Below are positions 8,519 through 17,393 of a stretch of 61,075 bases of DNA, one piece after another. The DNA lies in the NCBI GenBank assembly GCA_030653985.1, contig JAURYJ010000085.1:1-61075 (forward strand). Direction: 5' to 3'. The translations under genes and the position numbers were made by a program. The stretch's first letter is position 1. Each line of letters begins with the position of its first letter. The notes under the pieces were generated by a model. That model did not search any database. It was given only the letters and a program-made list of their open reading frames with translations, and was not told the origin of the DNA. The stretch comes from Methylobacter sp. GTDB taxonomy: Bacteria > Pseudomonadota > Gammaproteobacteria > Methylococcales > Methylomonadaceae.

Positions 8519-8980
8519 ATGATGAGAAATTTAATCCAAAAAACACTTATTTCTGACGCGGGTTTGGAAGCCGTCATATTGCGTGTTCCTATCGGTTTAA
8601 TCCTGGCGGCGCATGGCAGCCAAAAATTATTCGCTTGGTTTGGCGGCTACGGATTGGACGGCACCGGACAATGGATGGCATCGGTGGGTTTACATCCGGG
8701 GTTTGCCATGGCTTTATTGGCGGGCAGCGCTGAATTTTTTGGCGGTGTTGCGTTAATTCTGGGTTTATTAACGCGTCCGGCGGCAACGATTAATGCGGTG
8801 ACGATGCTGGTTGCGTTGTTTTGGGTGCATTGGGGCAACGGCTTTTTTCTGGATACCCATGGCATTGAATATGCGTTGGCTTTATTATCAGCAACCACGG
8901 CACTGATATTTATGGGCGGTGGACAGTATTCGCTGGACGCTCTGATCGGGATAAAACTACTGGAGGCTAAAGATGAATAA
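8519..8980 (+). CDS. DoxX family membrane protein
   Basis: The 153-residue product is a four-helix DoxX-family inner-membrane protein. It carries IGLILAAHGSQKLFAWFGGYG near the start, then GSAEFFGGVALILGLLTRPAA and a final glycine-rich helix. DoxX proteins often accompany pirins and quinone- or thiol-stress genes, but their biochemistry is mostly unsettled. Its end overlaps the pirin start by 8 bases, showing translational coupling. Two ATGs stand in tandem at the start (8519, 8522). Confidence 0.9.
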   Translation: MMRNLIQKTLISDAGLEAVILRVPIGLILAAHGSQKLFAWFGGYGLDGTGQWMASVGLHPGFAMALLAGSAEFFGGVALILGLLTRPAATINAVTMLVALFWVHWGNGFFLDTHGIEYALALLSATTALIFMGGGQYSLDALIGIKLLEAKDE

Positions 8981-9833
8981 GCAAATACGACAACTCGCGG
9001 CCGTTATCACTGGGCAAAATACCTCGGATGGCGTCGGTGTCAAATTGAAGCGTATCGTCAGTCAGCAGCAACAAAACGCTTTTGACCCTTTTATCTTATT
9101 GGATGAATTCGGTTCCGATGAGCCGGGCGACTACATCGGCGGCTTTCCCGATCATCCGCATCGCGGCTTTGAAACCGTGACTTATATGCTGGCCGGCGCG
9201 ATGTTGCACCGTGATCATATGGGAAATGAAGGCCATCTGCGTGCAGGCGATGTGCAATGGATGACTGCCGCGCACGGAATTATTCATTCGGAAATGCCCG
9301 AACAGGAAAACGGCTTGTTACATGGCTTTCAGCTATGGATTAATCTGCCTGCTAAAGAAAAAATGAATCCGCCGCATTACCAGGAATTTGCCGCCGCGAA
9401 AATTCCTCAGGTTGAATTGGCAGACGGCGGCTATATCAAGGTCATCGCCGGGGACTACGTTGCCGAAACCCAAACAATATCCGGCCCGGTAACAGGGGTA
9501 TCGACTCTGCCCTTGTATTTCGATGTGTTGCTAAGTCCTCAGCAACAGCTGGATATACCGATAGACGTACAACATACGGTCTTAATTTATGTTTACCACG
9601 GTGAACTGGTTGTCGGAGCAACGGATAAGATTTTAAAGGCCGGGCAGCTGGGGCAATTAATTAGCGGCGATAATATACGGCTGGCAACGCAAGCTCAGTC
9701 GGCGCAATTTCTGGTGTTGGCCGCACTGCCGTTGCAAGAGCCGGTGGTGCAATCAGGGCCGTTTGTGATGAACAGCCGGGAAGAAATCGAACAGGCGTTT
9801 CGTGATTATCGTGATGGCGTATTGACACGGTAA
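8973..9833 (+). CDS. Pirin family protein
   Basis: This 286-residue bicupin matches the pirin family. The N-terminal cupin keeps the metal ligands in FPDHPHRGFETVTYM and in the later HGIIHSEMP. The second cupin is more degenerate. Some bacterial pirins have quercetinase activity or modulate metabolic enzymes. TGGAGG gives a strong ribosome binding site inside the end of doxX. The DoxX-pirin-nitroreductase order suggests a redox or quinone stress unit controlled by the divergent LysR gene. Confidence 0.92.
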   Translation: MNKQIRQLAAVITGQNTSDGVGVKLKRIVSQQQQNAFDPFILLDEFGSDEPGDYIGGFPDHPHRGFETVTYMLAGAMLHRDHMGNEGHLRAGDVQWMTAAHGIIHSEMPEQENGLLHGFQLWINLPAKEKMNPPHYQEFAAAKIPQVELADGGYIKVIAGDYVAETQTISGPVTGVSTLPLYFDVLLSPQQQLDIPIDVQHTVLIYVYHGELVVGATDKILKAGQLGQLISGDNIRLATQAQSAQFLVLAALPLQEPVVQSGPFVMNSREEIEQAFRDYRDGVLTR

Positions 9834-9868
9834 ATCAGTTTTTATCTAATCAAATAAAGGATGCAAAC

Positions 9869-10471
9869 ATGCAGCAGAAACAGGCAATAACCCGTGTAAA
9901 AATCCACGACATTATTCAAGCGCGTTGGAGTCCCAGGGCTTTTGATTCTGACAGGCCAGTGAGTCATGACGATTTGCTGTCACTGCTGGAAGCCGCCCGC
10001 TGGGCTCCATCCTGTTTTAATGATCAGCCTTGGCGTTTTGTGGTCTGCGATAAAGCCACCGATGAAACCGGCTGGCAGCATGCGTTTTCAATTTTGGCTG
10101 AAAAAAACAGGCGATGGGCCAAGAACGCGCCGGTGCTGATGCTTGCCGTCGCCATGGAAAATTTCAATCATAATGGCCAACCCAATCGCTGGGCGATGTA
10201 CGACACCGGTGCCGCCAGCGGCAGCATGTGCTTGCAGGCGACTGCGTTGGGGCTGTGTGTACATCAAATGGGCGGCTTCGATGCTGAAAAAGCCCACGAG
10301 GTTTTTAACCTTCCAGACGATTGCAAGCCGATGGCGATGATGGCCGTCGGTTATCAGGCCGAGGTGAATATGCTGGATGATGACTTTAAGGAAGCCGAAT
10401 TAGCCGCGCGTTCCAGGGCCGCGCTGAATGAACAATTTTATGCAGGGCAATGGGGCAGGGGAATTGAATGA
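9869..10471 (+). CDS. Nitroreductase family protein
   Basis: This 200-residue protein belongs to the NfsB/FRP flavin-dependent nitroreductase superfamily. RWSPRAFDSDRPV and APSCFNDQPWRFVV form the FMN-binding N-terminal region, and a glycine-rich segment (GAASGSMCLQATALG) follows. It probably reduces quinones, nitro compounds or similar electrophiles with NAD(P)H. AAGGA precedes the ATG. It lies 35 bases after the pirin gene and is likely the last gene of that operon. Confidence 0.92.
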   Translation: MQQKQAITRVKIHDIIQARWSPRAFDSDRPVSHDDLLSLLEAARWAPSCFNDQPWRFVVCDKATDETGWQHAFSILAEKNRRWAKNAPVLMLAVAMENFNHNGQPNRWAMYDTGAASGSMCLQATALGLCVHQMGGFDAEKAHEVFNLPDDCKPMAMMAVGYQAEVNMLDDDFKEAELAARSRAALNEQFYAGQWGRGIE

Positions 10472-10563
10472 TTGTCTGATGAACCGAAGCAAGCAGTCGC
10501 ATGATGACTGGAATTGAACTGAATTGCATTAGGGCGTTGAATCAGCCAAGTTTGTTAAGAAGC

Positions 10564-10578
10564 TGTATAATTTATACA
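10564..10578. promoter_or_regulatory. TGTATAA palindrome upstream of the RRM gene
   Basis: TGTATAA-T-TTATACA is a perfect 7+7 palindrome 24 bases before the RRM start codon. It overlaps a TATAAT hexamer at 10566-10571 but lacks a good -35 at normal spacing. It could be an operator or a promoter -10 region. Confidence 0.35.
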
Positions 10579-10601
10579 ATTTACAATGACATGGTAATCC
10601 G

Positions 10602-10838
10602 ATGAAACTACTGATACGCAATCTCGCCCGCACCACCACAGAAGAAGAGCTTCGCGCTATGTTCGCGGCTCATGGCACCGTGCAGTCCTGCACCCTGGTC
10701 ATCGACAAAGACACCGGTAAATCCAAGGGTTTTGGCTTTGTCGAAATGCCAAAACAGGGCGAGGCCAAGGCGGCGATAAGTGTCCTCAATGGCCAGAATG
10801 TGGGCGGCAGCAAGATCCGCGTTAAAAAGAGCGAATAG
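10602..10838 (+). CDS. Small RRM-type RNA-binding protein
   Basis: The 78-residue product is a single RNA-recognition motif. RNP2 is LLIRNL at residues 3-8 and RNP1 is KGFGFVEM near residue 43. A short basic tail (KIRVKKSE) follows. Such stand-alone RRMs occur in cyanobacteria and many proteobacteria and are often cold- or stress-induced. The target RNA is unknown. It is flanked by intergenic DNA on the left and converges with the flavin-oxidase-like gene. Confidence 0.92.
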   Translation: MKLLIRNLARTTTEEELRAMFAAHGTVQSCTLVIDKDTGKSKGFGFVEMPKQGEAKAAISVLNGQNVGGSKIRVKKSE

Positions 10839-10867
10839 AGCTGCGGGACTTATTACAATATATGACG

Positions 10868-11500
10868 CTAGTTGCGGTTTAACGCGGCGGCGGCATCCTG
10901 CTCGTTACCGGCCAGATGTGCGTCGCGTGGCGGCAATACGTCGGCGACAACTTCCAGACGTTTCCAGGCCGGTGCCGGTGTTTCGCCATGTTGTTTGGGC
11001 ACAAATACGGACTCTTCGACCAGAGTCATTTTGTGAATATAACGCGGACAGTTGGGAAACATTTCCCGCAGTTTGACCCGCAACACCATTTGCGCTTCGG
11101 GCCAGTGATTCATTAAAGGATCGTTGTCCTGGATGAAGGCGCTGCCGTTTAAACGAAGACGCGCTTGCCGCTGAAAGTCGACGAACAACAGGCTAACATG
11201 CTCGTTAACCAACACGTTACCGGCCGACATATACATGCCGCTGCCGTCGTAGATTGGAAAAGCCAGCGTGTGTTCGTCGATAACCTTGACGAGTCCGACG
11301 CTGCCGCCTTTGTAGGAACAGCTAGGCCGACCTTCTCTATCGACGGTGGCAAAGAAAAACATGTTTTGCGCTTCGATAAATACCTGGTCTTCCGGGCTGA
11401 TCTGATCATTGACTATCGCTTCGACCAGACGGTCGGCCATAGGGCGCGTCTCGAAGCGGTCTTGCAGTTGTCGGTTACCTTCATGGAAAAATTCACTCAT
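10868..11500 (-). CDS. Pyridoxamine 5'-phosphate oxidase-like FMN-binding protein
   Basis: The product is about 210 residues with a split-barrel fold of the PNPOx-like type. The core reads FIEAQNMFFFATVDREGRPS and ends with a proline/alanine-rich tail. These proteins bind FMN or F420 and reduce small molecules. The ORF could extend farther upstream, but GGAGAG precedes the ATG at 11500. The start also overlaps the TetR stop as ATGA, which fixes it. It is co-transcribed with the TetR gene, a common regulator-plus-oxidoreductase pairing. Confidence 0.85.
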   Translation of the reverse strand: MSEFFHEGNRQLQDRFETRPMADRLVEAIVNDQISPEDQVFIEAQNMFFFATVDREGRPSCSYKGGSVGLVKVIDEHTLAFPIYDGSGMYMSAGNVLVNEHVSLLFVDFQRQARLRLNGSAFIQDNDPLMNHWPEAQMVLRVKLREMFPNCPRYIHKMTLVEESVFVPKQHGETPAPAWKRLEVVADVLPPRDAHLAGNEQDAAAALNRN

Positions 11501-12111
11501 TGCTGCTCTCCTGGGTTGCTGGTTGGTAAAGCGGTGTCGGGAAGAATATCGATTATGCTGTGCTCGATAAGAATGGTGGCGGCCTGCTTGGCTTGTTCGG
11601 CGGAACCTGAATGACGCTTCATCTGTTCCGAGACTATCGCGCCTTCGAGCAGCAGACTTAATTGCAGCGCTAGACTTTCCGGGGACTTTGAATCGCACTG
11701 CTCTGCCAAATCGGCAATGTAGCGTCGAAAATGATCATAAAACTCGGCGGATACCTGGAGCACCGGGTTACCTTCCAGTGGAAATTCGGCGGCGGCATTG
11801 ATAAAGGCGCAACCACGAAATCCGGGGGTAGCCATCCATTCGTCAAGTACATCAAAAACCGCCAATAACTTGGCCTTAGGCGTATCCGCCTTGCCATCAA
11901 CCTGATCGACAAACCAGGCTCGAAAATCCTCATCCCGCTTGCGTAAAAAGGCAAGCACCAAGTCGTCTTTGGACATGAAGTACTTATAAAGACTCATTTT
12001 GGTGGTATTTGCCGCCTTGGCGATGGCATCGACCCCGGTCGCCCTGATACCCTGGCTATAGAACAGCTCTGATGCGGCTTGCAGGATTTTTTCTTGCAAA
12101 TTTAAAGACAT
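11497..12111 (-). CDS. TetR/AcrR family transcriptional regulator
   Basis: From the preferred start (MSLNLQEKILQAASELFYSQ) the protein has 204 residues. The helix-turn-helix spans roughly residues 20-50 (GVDAIAKAANTTKMSLYKYF). The ligand-binding domain resembles the YxaF/LmrA-type C-terminal domain. The longer frame to 12159 adds 16 hydrophobic residues and has no ribosome binding site. A palindrome at 12173-12188, between this gene and the divergent membrane gene, is a credible operator. The regulator probably controls itself, the flavoprotein and perhaps the divergent gene. Confidence 0.9.
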   Translation of the reverse strand: MSLNLQEKILQAASELFYSQGIRATGVDAIAKAANTTKMSLYKYFMSKDDLVLAFLRKRDEDFRAWFVDQVDGKADTPKAKLLAVFDVLDEWMATPGFRGCAFINAAAEFPLEGNPVLQVSAEFYDHFRRYIADLAEQCDSKSPESLALQLSLLLEGAIVSEQMKRHSGSAEQAKQAATILIEHSIIDILPDTALPTSNPGEQQ

Positions 12112-12172
12112 AGGCGGAAGGAATAAAAACAGATTGATTGGGACGATACCAATCAGCATACTGTAGCAGCAA

Positions 12173-12188
12173 TATACCGACCGGTATA
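12173..12188. promoter_or_regulatory. Candidate TetR operator
   Basis: TATACC-GACC-GGTATA is an inverted repeat resembling operators of NemR/YxaF-type TetR regulators (TAGACC-N4-GGTCTA). It lies between divergent promoters, 61 bases upstream of the TetR start and 42 upstream of the membrane-protein gene. Confidence 0.65.
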
Positions 12189-12230
12189 GTCTATTATTTT
12201 TTTATAAACAATAACAAATAGGATAACACG

Positions 12231-12620
12231 ATGGAAATATTATTAATTGGCGCGGTACTGATGATCTTTGCTGTTTTGGTATCGGCATGGCTGATGACCT
12301 TTGCAAGATGGTTTCCAATTAAGGGCATTGATGGCGAATTCCTGACAGACTATAAGACCCTGATCAGGGCGCATATCGATTTTGCCTTAATGGCATTGTT
12401 CTGTCTTGGGTTTTATGCCGTTAAAGTACCGTTATCGGTGACCGCTTGCTGGCTGGTGGTGATCGGCGGCATCAGCAATCCCTGTGTCTTTGTTGTTGCT
12501 GCATTCGATCCGGCTTTTTGGGAAAAAACAATCTGGAAAGTTTATTCGGCTATCAGTTTTATCATCACAACGATAGGTTTTGGTTGGGTTTGCATCAGTT
12601 TGTTGCGTTACGCCGGATAA
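12231..12620 (+). CDS. Small four-helix membrane protein, unknown function
   Basis: The 129-residue protein has about four transmembrane helices, including ILLIGAVLMIFAVLVSAWL and ITTIGFGWVCISLL. A polar motif RAHIDFALMAL begins the second helix. That layout recalls small isomerase-like membrane proteins (styrene-oxide-isomerase/hydroxylaminobenzene-mutase type), but I cannot confirm the relation. It is divergent from the TetR gene and shares its operator region, so it may be a regulated target. AGGATAACACG precedes the ATG. Confidence 0.7.
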   Translation: MEILLIGAVLMIFAVLVSAWLMTFARWFPIKGIDGEFLTDYKTLIRAHIDFALMALFCLGFYAVKVPLSVTACWLVVIGGISNPCVFVVAAFDPAFWEKTIWKVYSAISFIITTIGFGWVCISLLRYAG

Positions 12621-12686
12621 ATTTTTATTTTCTATCTCGGGTATAATAAAAATTCAGAGCAATAATAATTAAAAAAGAGGAATTCA

Positions 12687-13409
12687 ATGCCAGTCGATAT
12701 TTTACTCACGATTGTTGCAACATCGGTCATTCAGTCTGTTTTTGGGGTAGGCGTATTATCATTCGGTACGCCGCTGTTGCTGTTACTCGGTTATGGCTTT
12801 GTCGAGGCGCTGGGTGTGCTGCTGCCGGTTTCTATTGCGATAAGCGCTTTGCAAGTGCTAAGGCACTATGAAGATATCGATACCGGATTTTATAAAAATG
12901 TGTTGGTTTACAGCGTTCCTTTAGTGGTGCTGTTTTTACTGGTGGTGACTGCCGTCAAAATCAATATCAGTTTGGTGATTGGCGGGGTGCTGATTTTTGT
13001 GGCGTTAGAAAGTTTTTCAACGGCTATCGAAAAAGCCTTACAGTCCATAGTCAAATATGAAAAAATTTATCTGATGGCGATGGGTCTGGTTCATGGTGTC
13101 AGCAACTTAGGCGGTTCGCTGTTGACTGTGATGATTTACAGTAAAAAATATCCAAAAAACAAAACGCGTGTGACAACGGCGGCGAGTTATGCGACATTTG
13201 CCTTGTGTCAGTTGGCAACGTTATTTGTTATAGGTAGTGAGTTTACGGTGTCATTTGCAGACAAGGTAAGCTTTGTTCAGGTTGCTGTGGTAATGTTCTT
13301 ATTGACGGAAGAAATACTTTATAGCGGAATTGATAATGCAAAATACCGCAAAATATTTGCCGCATTTTTGTTTGCATCAGGTATCTTGTTAATAATGAAA
13401 TCATTATAA
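12687..13409 (+). CDS. TauE/SafE family sulfite/organic-anion exporter-like permease
   Basis: This 240-residue integral membrane protein resembles TauE/SafE (DUF81) permeases. About seven hydrophobic helices are present, with the repeated small-residue motifs SVFGVGVLSFGTPLLLLLG and LVHGVSNLGGSLLTVMI that mark the two halves. Family members export sulfite, sulfoacetate or related anions. GAGGAA lies before the ATG. The next gene begins 14 bases downstream, so the two are probably co-transcribed. The substrate is not evident. Confidence 0.8.
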   Translation: MPVDILLTIVATSVIQSVFGVGVLSFGTPLLLLLGYGFVEALGVLLPVSIAISALQVLRHYEDIDTGFYKNVLVYSVPLVVLFLLVVTAVKINISLVIGGVLIFVALESFSTAIEKALQSIVKYEKIYLMAMGLVHGVSNLGGSLLTVMIYSKKYPKNKTRVTTAASYATFALCQLATLFVIGSEFTVSFADKVSFVQVAVVMFLLTEEILYSGIDNAKYRKIFAAFLFASGILLIMKSL

Positions 13410-13423
13410 AATTGGAGAGAGAC

Positions 13424-14014
13424 ATGAAAGACTGGGTTAAAAAGCTGTTGAATTATTTCCTGATCGGTATTCTTGCCGTTATTCCTATTGTTATTATTTT
13501 ACAAATTATGATTTTTGTAAAAGACCGCGTTTCCGATTTATTCCATTTGGTTTACGGTTATGCGGATAGTTATCTCTATACCAGCTTGGTATTCGCGGTT
13601 AGTTTTACTATTCTGGTGTATATCGGTCATAAGTTAGTCCAAGAAGGCCGGTCCTGGGTTATTGCCGCTTTTGATCATGTTATTGAGAGAATTCCCTTGT
13701 TGAACACAGTTTATCGGGTGCTTAAAAAATTGATCAATATGTTTTCGACCCATGATAAGACTATTGCTAAAGAAGTGGTCTATATCGAATACCCAAAAGA
13801 AGGCCTTTGGGTACCTGCATATGTGACCAACAGGTTGGGTGACAAGTATGTGTTGTATGTTCCTACGTCGCCTAATCCGACATCCGGTTTTACGGTCATT
13901 GCCGATAAATCAAGAATCGTTAAATCGGCAATGAATATTGAAGAGGCCAGCAGCTTTGTGATCAGTGTGGGCGTTGATTACAGTAAGGCTTCGGAAATGA
14001 GTGAATTATATTGA
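13424..14014 (+). CDS. DUF502 family membrane protein
   Basis: The 196-residue protein fits the DUF502 family. It has two N-terminal transmembrane helices (YFLIGILAVIPIVIILQI and LVFAVSFTILVYIG). A soluble part follows with IERIPLLNTVYRVLKK and YVPTSPNPTSGF, both family hallmarks. An upstream TTG (13412) would add four residues, but GGAGAGAGAC is well placed for the ATG at 13424. Function is unknown. It follows the TauE-like gene closely. Confidence 0.9.
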   Translation: MKDWVKKLLNYFLIGILAVIPIVIILQIMIFVKDRVSDLFHLVYGYADSYLYTSLVFAVSFTILVYIGHKLVQEGRSWVIAAFDHVIERIPLLNTVYRVLKKLINMFSTHDKTIAKEVVYIEYPKEGLWVPAYVTNRLGDKYVLYVPTSPNPTSGFTVIADKSRIVKSAMNIEEASSFVISVGVDYSKASEMSELY

Positions 14015-14061
14015 GTCTAATTTCTGGTATTTTAAGAATGGCAGGTATTTAAAAAACGACG

Positions 14062-14082
14062 AGGCGACCAGGTTGGTCGCCT
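14062..14082. repeat. GGCGACC-type hairpin repeat
   Basis: AGGCGACCA and TGGTCGCCT form a perfect 9-bp stem with a 3-base loop, between the converging DUF502 and oadB genes. It resembles hairpins at 15319-15336 and 27691-27714. It may act as a bidirectional terminator. Confidence 0.6.
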
Positions 14083-14128
14083 GTTCTCATTAACTGATGG
14101 TTTAAGTCAATGGCTATTGTTGCCGTGA

Positions 14129-15256
14129 TTACTTAACCAAGCTCAATAAAATCCCCGCTGCCACCGCAGAACCAATTACCCCGGCGACATTAGGCCCCAT
14201 GGCATGCATCAGCAAGAAATTATGCGGGTTGCTTTCCAGTCCAACTTTGTTGACCACCCTTGCTGACATTGGCACTGCGGAGACACCGGCGGCACCAATC
14301 AGTGGATTAATCGGGGTGCTGCTGAATTTGTTCATGATTTTTGCCATAATCACCCCCGAGGCGGTGCCGATACTGAAAGCAATCGCTCCCAAGCCTAAAA
14401 TACCCAGAGTCTTGATTTGCAAAAAGGCTTCGGCGCTGAGCTTGGAACCTACCGCTAAGCCCAAGAAAATAGTGACGATATTGATCAGTTCGTTTTGTGC
14501 GGTTTGACTCAATCGTTCTACCACGCCACACGCGTTCATCAGATTACCCAGTGCGAACATGCCGATTAAAGGTGCGGCTGAAGGTAACAACAAGGCGCAA
14601 ATAACCAACAGCATTAACGGAAAGATAATTTTTTCGGTCTTGCTGACTGCCCGCAGTTGCTGCATCTCGATTTTACGTTCATCCTCAGTCGTTAATGCAC
14701 GCATGATCGGCGGCTGAATCAGCGGCACTAAAGCCATGTAGGAATAGGCCGCAACAGCAATGGCGCCCAATAAATCAGGTGATAGTTTCGAGGCGACATA
14801 AATAGCCGTCGGGCCATCCGCACCACCGATTATGCCAATCGCGGCGGCATCTTGTAAGGTAAATTCCAAACCGGGTATGGCGTTAAGCGCTAATGCTCCC
14901 AGCAGTGAGGTAAAGATACCGAATTGCGCCGCAGCGCCTAACAACAAGGTTTTGGGATTGGCCAGCATCGGGCCGAAATCGGTCATTGCACCCACGCCCA
15001 TAAAGATGAGTAGCGGAAAAATACCGGTTTTAATACCAAAATACAGGTAGTACAAAATACCGCCTTCCTCGGCGATACCGGCAATCGGAATGTTGCTGAG
15101 TATTGCGCCAAAGCCTATCGGCAGTAACAGCAAGGGTTCAAAGCCTTTTTTGATCGCCAGAAACAGCAGCAAAAAGCCGATCAGCATCATGAACACTTGG
15201 CCACCGGTAAAGTTGTAAATACCGGTGCTATGCCAGAGTAAAGTGAGATTTTCCAT
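14129..15256 (-). CDS. oadB: Na+-pumping oxaloacetate decarboxylase beta subunit
   Basis: OadB is the integral-membrane subunit that couples decarboxylation of carboxybiotin to Na+ export. At 375 residues it is slightly shorter than the classical ~430-residue protein but complete in its core. [19 protein letters not shown] and [19 protein letters not shown], the latter carrying the essential Asp, are clear. It lies downstream of oadA on the same strand, separated by 129 bases that hold two GGCGACC hairpins. It may instead serve methylmalonyl-CoA decarboxylase, but the OadA-type alpha subunit favours oxaloacetate. Confidence 0.92.
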   Translation of the reverse strand: MENLTLLWHSTGIYNFTGGQVFMMLIGFLLLFLAIKKGFEPLLLLPIGFGAILSNIPIAGIAEEGGILYYLYFGIKTGIFPLLIFMGVGAMTDFGPMLANPKTLLLGAAAQFGIFTSLLGALALNAIPGLEFTLQDAAAIGIIGGADGPTAIYVASKLSPDLLGAIAVAAYSYMALVPLIQPPIMRALTTEDERKIEMQQLRAVSKTEKIIFPLMLLVICALLLPSAAPLIGMFALGNLMNACGVVERLSQTAQNELINIVTIFLGLAVGSKLSAEAFLQIKTLGILGLGAIAFSIGTASGVIMAKIMNKFSSTPINPLIGAAGVSAVPMSARVVNKVGLESNPHNFLLMHAMGPNVAGVIGSAVAAGILLSLVK

Positions 15257-15284
15257 GGGATGACCCTTTAATTAAATCATGTAG

Positions 15285-15336
15285 GGGCGACCGGATAAGT
15301 CGCCCTTGTTCAGACACAGGCGACCGGTTGGTCGCC
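15285..15336. repeat. Pair of GGCGACC-type hairpins between oadA and oadB
   Basis: GGGCGAC (15285-15291) pairs with GTCGCCC (15299-15305). GGCGACC (15319-15325) pairs with GGTCGCC (15330-15336) across GGTT. The tandem hairpins sit in the oadA-oadB spacer and could set the relative expression of the two subunits. Confidence 0.6.
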
Positions 15337-15385
15337 CTTTATGCCCGCGGGTACTACGGTTCTTTACGCTTTTTATGGCTGTTCT

Positions 15386-17176
15386 TTATAAGGAAATCAA
15401 CACATCCCCGCCAGCAACGGCACTGCCTTCTTTAATATAGATAGTGCTAACGATACCGGTCGTTTTGGAGCGAACTTCAGTCTCCATTTTCATGGCTTCC
15501 ATGATGACCACGACATCGCCTTCGGCAACGATGCTGCCGACATCGACCAGGACTTTCAGAATATTACCGGCCATCGGTGACTCAACTGTGGCGCCGCTGC
15601 TGGCTATCAGTGCGGCATGGGGTGCGCTGGCGGTCGGTTGAATGCTCAAGGCAGTGTTGTTGGGGCCGACCATGACGCTGAAATTTCTGCCGTCGACATT
15701 AACCGTATAGGTTTCGGTTTGTGGCGGGATAGTTGCGTTGACGGCGTTAGCTGTCGGCGCATTAGCAACGATTTCCACATCAGGTACGGCCTCAAAAGCG
15801 GCCGGATTGCCCCGGTTAACCAGGAATTTCCAGCCGATTTGCGCAAACAAGCCGTTAATTAATGCATCTTCTTCGATGTTGGCAGCGAGGGTTACGCCTT
15901 CGGCCTGGGCTTTTTCCTGAACTTCGGCAATCAGTTTGTCCATTTCCGGTGCGATTAGATCGGCTGGACGACAAGTAATGGCTAGCTCACCGTTCAGCAC
16001 TTTGTCTTGTAAGGCTTTGTTGACCGGCGCAGGCGTAGCACCGTATTCGCCTTTTAAAACACCGGCAGTTTCTTTGGTGATGTTCTTGTAACGTTCGCCG
16101 TTCATTACGTTGATTACAGCTTGACTGCCGACGATTTGTGACGTGGGCGTTACCAAGGGGATAAAACCTAAGTCTTCACGCACCCGGGGAATTTCCAGCA
16201 TGACCTCGTCGAACTTGTCGGCGGCACCTTGTTCTTTCAGCTGACTTTCCATATTGGTCAGCATACCGCCAGGTACTTGAGAAATCAGAATGCGACTATC
16301 GACCCCTTTTAAGCTGCCTTCGTATTGCGCATATTTTTTGCGAATATCCCGGAAATAGGCGGCGATGTGTTCCAATTCGACCAGATTCAGGCCGGTATCG
16401 CGCCCGGTACCTTCCAGGCTGGCGACGATGGTCTCAGTGGGGCTGTGCCCGTAAGTCATGCTCAGTGATGAAATAGCGGTATCGACATTATCCACGCCCG
16501 CTTCGACGGCCTTGATAAGGCTGGCGACACTCAAGCCGGTGGTGGCATGGCAATGCAAATGAATGGGTATATTAGTACTGGTTTTTAGACGACTGACCAG
16601 TTCAAACGCATCATAAGGTTTGAGTAGTCCGGCCATGTCTTTGATGCAAATGGAATGCGCGCCCATGTCTTCGATCTGTTTGCCCAGCGCTACCCATAAG
16701 TCCATGGTGTGTACAGGACTGGTCGTGTAGGAGATGGTGCCTTGCGCATGGGCATCGGTACGGAGTACGGCTTTGACGGCATGCTCAATGTTGCGCATGT
16801 CGTTCATCGCGTCAAAGATGCGAAACACATCGATACCGTTGATGACGCAACGCTCGACAAATTTATCCACGACATCGTCGGCATAATGCCGGTAGCCTAA
16901 GATATTTTGGCCGCGAAACAGCATTTGCTGGGGCGTGTTAGGCATAGCGGCTTTCAGCAGACGCAGTCTTTCCCAGGGATCTTCGCCCAGATAACGGATA
17001 CAGGCATCAAAGGTCGCTCCGCCCCAGGATTCAATAGACCAGTAACCAATCCGATCGAGTTGTTCGCAAATAGGCAGCATATCTTCGATGCGCAACCGGG
17101 TTGCCAAAATAGATTGATGAGCATCACGCAGAACGACTTCGGTGATACCTAAGGGCTGCTTTATATCGGTGGACAT
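15386..17176 (-). CDS. oadA: Oxaloacetate decarboxylase alpha subunit (biotin carrier)
   Basis: This is the 596-residue carboxyltransferase subunit, the usual length for OadA. An N-terminal HMGL-like TIM barrel begins [19 protein letters not shown] conserved carboxyltransferase domain follows. An alanine/proline-rich linker (around [15 protein letters not shown]) leads to a C-terminal biotinyl domain with [12 protein letters not shown], whose Lys carries biotin. AGGAG precedes the ATG. Together with OadB and OadG it forms a membrane complex that decarboxylates oxaloacetate and pumps sodium. A pyruvate carboxylase subunit B role is possible but less likely with oadG and oadB adjacent. Confidence 0.93.
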   Translation of the reverse strand: MSTDIKQPLGITEVVLRDAHQSILATRLRIEDMLPICEQLDRIGYWSIESWGGATFDACIRYLGEDPWERLRLLKAAMPNTPQQMLFRGQNILGYRHYADDVVDKFVERCVINGIDVFRIFDAMNDMRNIEHAVKAVLRTDAHAQGTISYTTSPVHTMDLWVALGKQIEDMGAHSICIKDMAGLLKPYDAFELVSRLKTSTNIPIHLHCHATTGLSVASLIKAVEAGVDNVDTAISSLSMTYGHSPTETIVASLEGTGRDTGLNLVELEHIAAYFRDIRKKYAQYEGSLKGVDSRILISQVPGGMLTNMESQLKEQGAADKFDEVMLEIPRVREDLGFIPLVTPTSQIVGSQAVINVMNGERYKNITKETAGVLKGEYGATPAPVNKALQDKVLNGELAITCRPADLIAPEMDKLIAEVQEKAQAEGVTLAANIEEDALINGLFAQIGWKFLVNRGNPAAFEAVPDVEIVANAPTANAVNATIPPQTETYTVNVDGRNFSVMVGPNNTALSIQPTASAPHAALIASSGATVESPMAGNILKVLVDVGSIVAEGDVVVIMEAMKMETEVRSKTTGIVSTIYIKEGSAVAGGDVLISL

Positions 17177-17265
17177 GCTTGTTGTTTCTCCTGAAACCTT
17201 GATAAATTGTAATGACTTGGTTATAAAAAATAGAACTCGGGTGACACGGCATTGTCCATGAAAGG

Positions 17266-17310
17266 CACAAAAAACACGAAAAAATAAAAAGTTTTTTCGT
17301 GTTTTTTGTG
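17266..17310. repeat. Perfect 19-bp inverted repeat between oadG and oadA
   Basis: CAC-A6-CACG-A6 (17266-17284) is the exact reverse complement of 17292-17310, with a 7-base loop. The stem is mostly A-T and flanked by GTCCATGAAAGG, which resembles the ends of the larger hairpin at 34307-34475. It may attenuate transcription between oadG and oadA. Confidence 0.75.
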
Positions 17311-17393
17311 GGCATCATTGACTCAGTCAAATCCGTGGTACCTGCTCTGCCAAGTGCTTACGATAAATTTTTTAATCATTGACCTTGTGGCCG

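Noticed and set aside
11501..11698. N-terminal extension of the flavoprotein ORF
   Set aside because: It overlaps the TetR gene in another frame. The ATG at 11500 has a ribosome binding site and gives the family length.
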